Shown: in pieces, positions 5,333-5,862 of the stretch
Numbering within the stretch: position 1 is the first letter of the stretch
How the letters are laid out: every line of letters starts with the position of its first letter
Assembly (NCBI GenBank): GCA_027065245.1
Contig: JAMOOS010000331.1
Coordinates: forward strand, 1 to 5,862
Length of the DNA: 5,862 bases
Reading direction: 5' to 3'
Source: Desulfuromonadaceae bacterium
Lineage (GTDB): Bacteria > Desulfobacterota > Desulfuromonadia > Desulfuromonadales > Desulfuromonadaceae
Made by a program: the position numbers and the translations under genes
The notes under the pieces: generated by a model
The model's database searches: none
What the model was told of the DNA's origin: nothing
What the model saw: only the letters and a program-made list of their open reading frames with translations

Positions 5333-5862
5333 TTGAAAAAATGTTCCTGTGTACTGGTATGTCTGTTGACATTTTTAGTAATGAGCGGCAGTAGTGTTTA
5401 CGCCGCTGATCCACAAGGGTATATGCCGCCGGGATCCACATTCACTCCCAAGGATACCAGTGATCTGTTTGGTGGCAGTGAGAAAGTGGTACACCCGTTT
5501 CTATCCATTGCCGGTATGTATACCGATAATTTTTATAATACTGATGATAACGAAAAGTACGAATATGGAGCTATCGTTTCTCCGGGCATCTGGTTTGCTT
5601 TGCCCGGTACGGTGCAACCGTTGCTGGATGTTACCACTGATACCAGCGCCTCGGGCGGCTTGAGCTACAGTCGCCGTATCAATAAAAGTAAGCGCCGCTT
5701 CCAGGGCTACCTTTCCTATCGCGCCGATTTTGAAGAATATACCCAGCGTTCCTCAGAAAACACCGATAACCATGACATTGAGGGCTTGTTTCAAGTCAAT
5801 ATGCGCAGCGGGTTGTCGATTGAGGTGATGAACAAGTATGTACGTAATCACGATGCCCGTTC
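5333..5862 (+). CDS. Outer-membrane beta-barrel protein, BBP2_2-like (3' truncated by window edge)
   Basis: About 176 residues are present and the frame is open to the right edge. The start is TTG at 5333 (or TTG at 5330), supported by AGGAGG at 5319-5324. A Sec signal peptide is evident: KK, hydrophobic core to about residue 17, and cleavage after VYA near Ala24. After a short Pro/Gly-rich linker the first barrel strand and turn read HPFLSIAGMYTDNFYNTDD, followed by YEYGAIVSPGIWFALPG; this fits the opening of the putative beta-barrel porin 2 family (BBP2_2, PF10082 as remembered). Alternating aromatic/polar strands follow (LSYSRRIN, FQGYLSYRADFEEY, EGLFQVNMRSGLSIEVMNKYV). Such barrels often sit in exopolysaccharide clusters and may form or assist the outer-membrane export path. 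It is 55 bp from the small-protein gene, with a possible partial terminator between. Family call is from pattern recognition; full length is unknown. Confidence 0.8.
   Translation, partial: MKKCSCVLVCLLTFLVMSGSSVYAADPQGYMPPGSTFTPKDTSDLFGGSEKVVHPFLSIAGMYTDNFYNTDDNEKYEYGAIVSPGIWFALPGTVQPLLDVTTDTSASGGLSYSRRINKSKRRFQGYLSYRADFEEYTQRSSENTDNHDIEGLFQVNMRSGLSIEVMNKYVRNHDAR

Noticed and set aside
5394..5663. Open frame of 89 codons in another + frame inside the barrel gene
   Set aside because: Overlaps the BBP2_2-like frame, which has a signal peptide, Shine-Dalgarno and barrel strand pattern; the alternative translation shows no features.
1..5862. CRISPR array, insertion sequence, integrase or attachment site
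   Set aside because: No regularly spaced repeats, transposase or recombinase frames, or long terminal inverted repeats are visible anywhere in the window.

Overview
The window looks like a chromosomal stretch from a Gram-negative bacterium. Two predicted lipoproteins, a Sec-exported small protein and an outer-membrane beta-barrel imply a double membrane. The overall style (LolB/DUF4292-like lipoprotein next to a peptide-binding lipoprotein, then a sugar phosphotransferase followed by a BBP2_2-type barrel) suggests the Desulfuromonadales/Geobacter part of the former Deltaproteobacteria. This placement is an inference from protein style; no rRNA or other marker gene is present. All genes found are on the + strand.

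Left block (1-3040) is a tight operon: the 3' end of a LolB-fold/DUF4292-like lipoprotein gene, a family 5 solute-binding lipoprotein of a peptide/nickel-type ABC importer (start and stop overlap by 4 bp, ATGA), and one DppB/OppB-type permease whose ribosome binding site overlaps the stop of the previous gene. No second permease (DppC) and no ATPase gene follows, so the importer is incomplete here.

Middle (3041-3304) is an AT-rich spacer of 264 bp (about 32% G+C over 3061-3240, against about 62% in a 60-base sample of the binding-protein gene). It holds a tandem 10-bp repeat, an 11-bp inverted repeat and a weak promoter candidate, and it separates two unrelated functional blocks.

Right block (3305 to the window end) looks like the beginning of an exopolysaccharide cluster. 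It starts with a polyprenyl-phosphate sugar phosphotransferase that loads the first sugar on the lipid carrier at the inner membrane. Next is a small secreted protein of unknown function (166 aa, two cysteines, Ala-rich helical pseudo-repeats). After a hairpin that may act as a partial terminator comes a TTG-started beta-barrel protein cut by the window end. The working picture is sugar-lipid priming inside the cell and a pore or assembly barrel in the outer membrane, with the small periplasmic protein as an uncharacterised possible partner. The remaining export, polymerase and chain-length genes would be expected downstream of the window.
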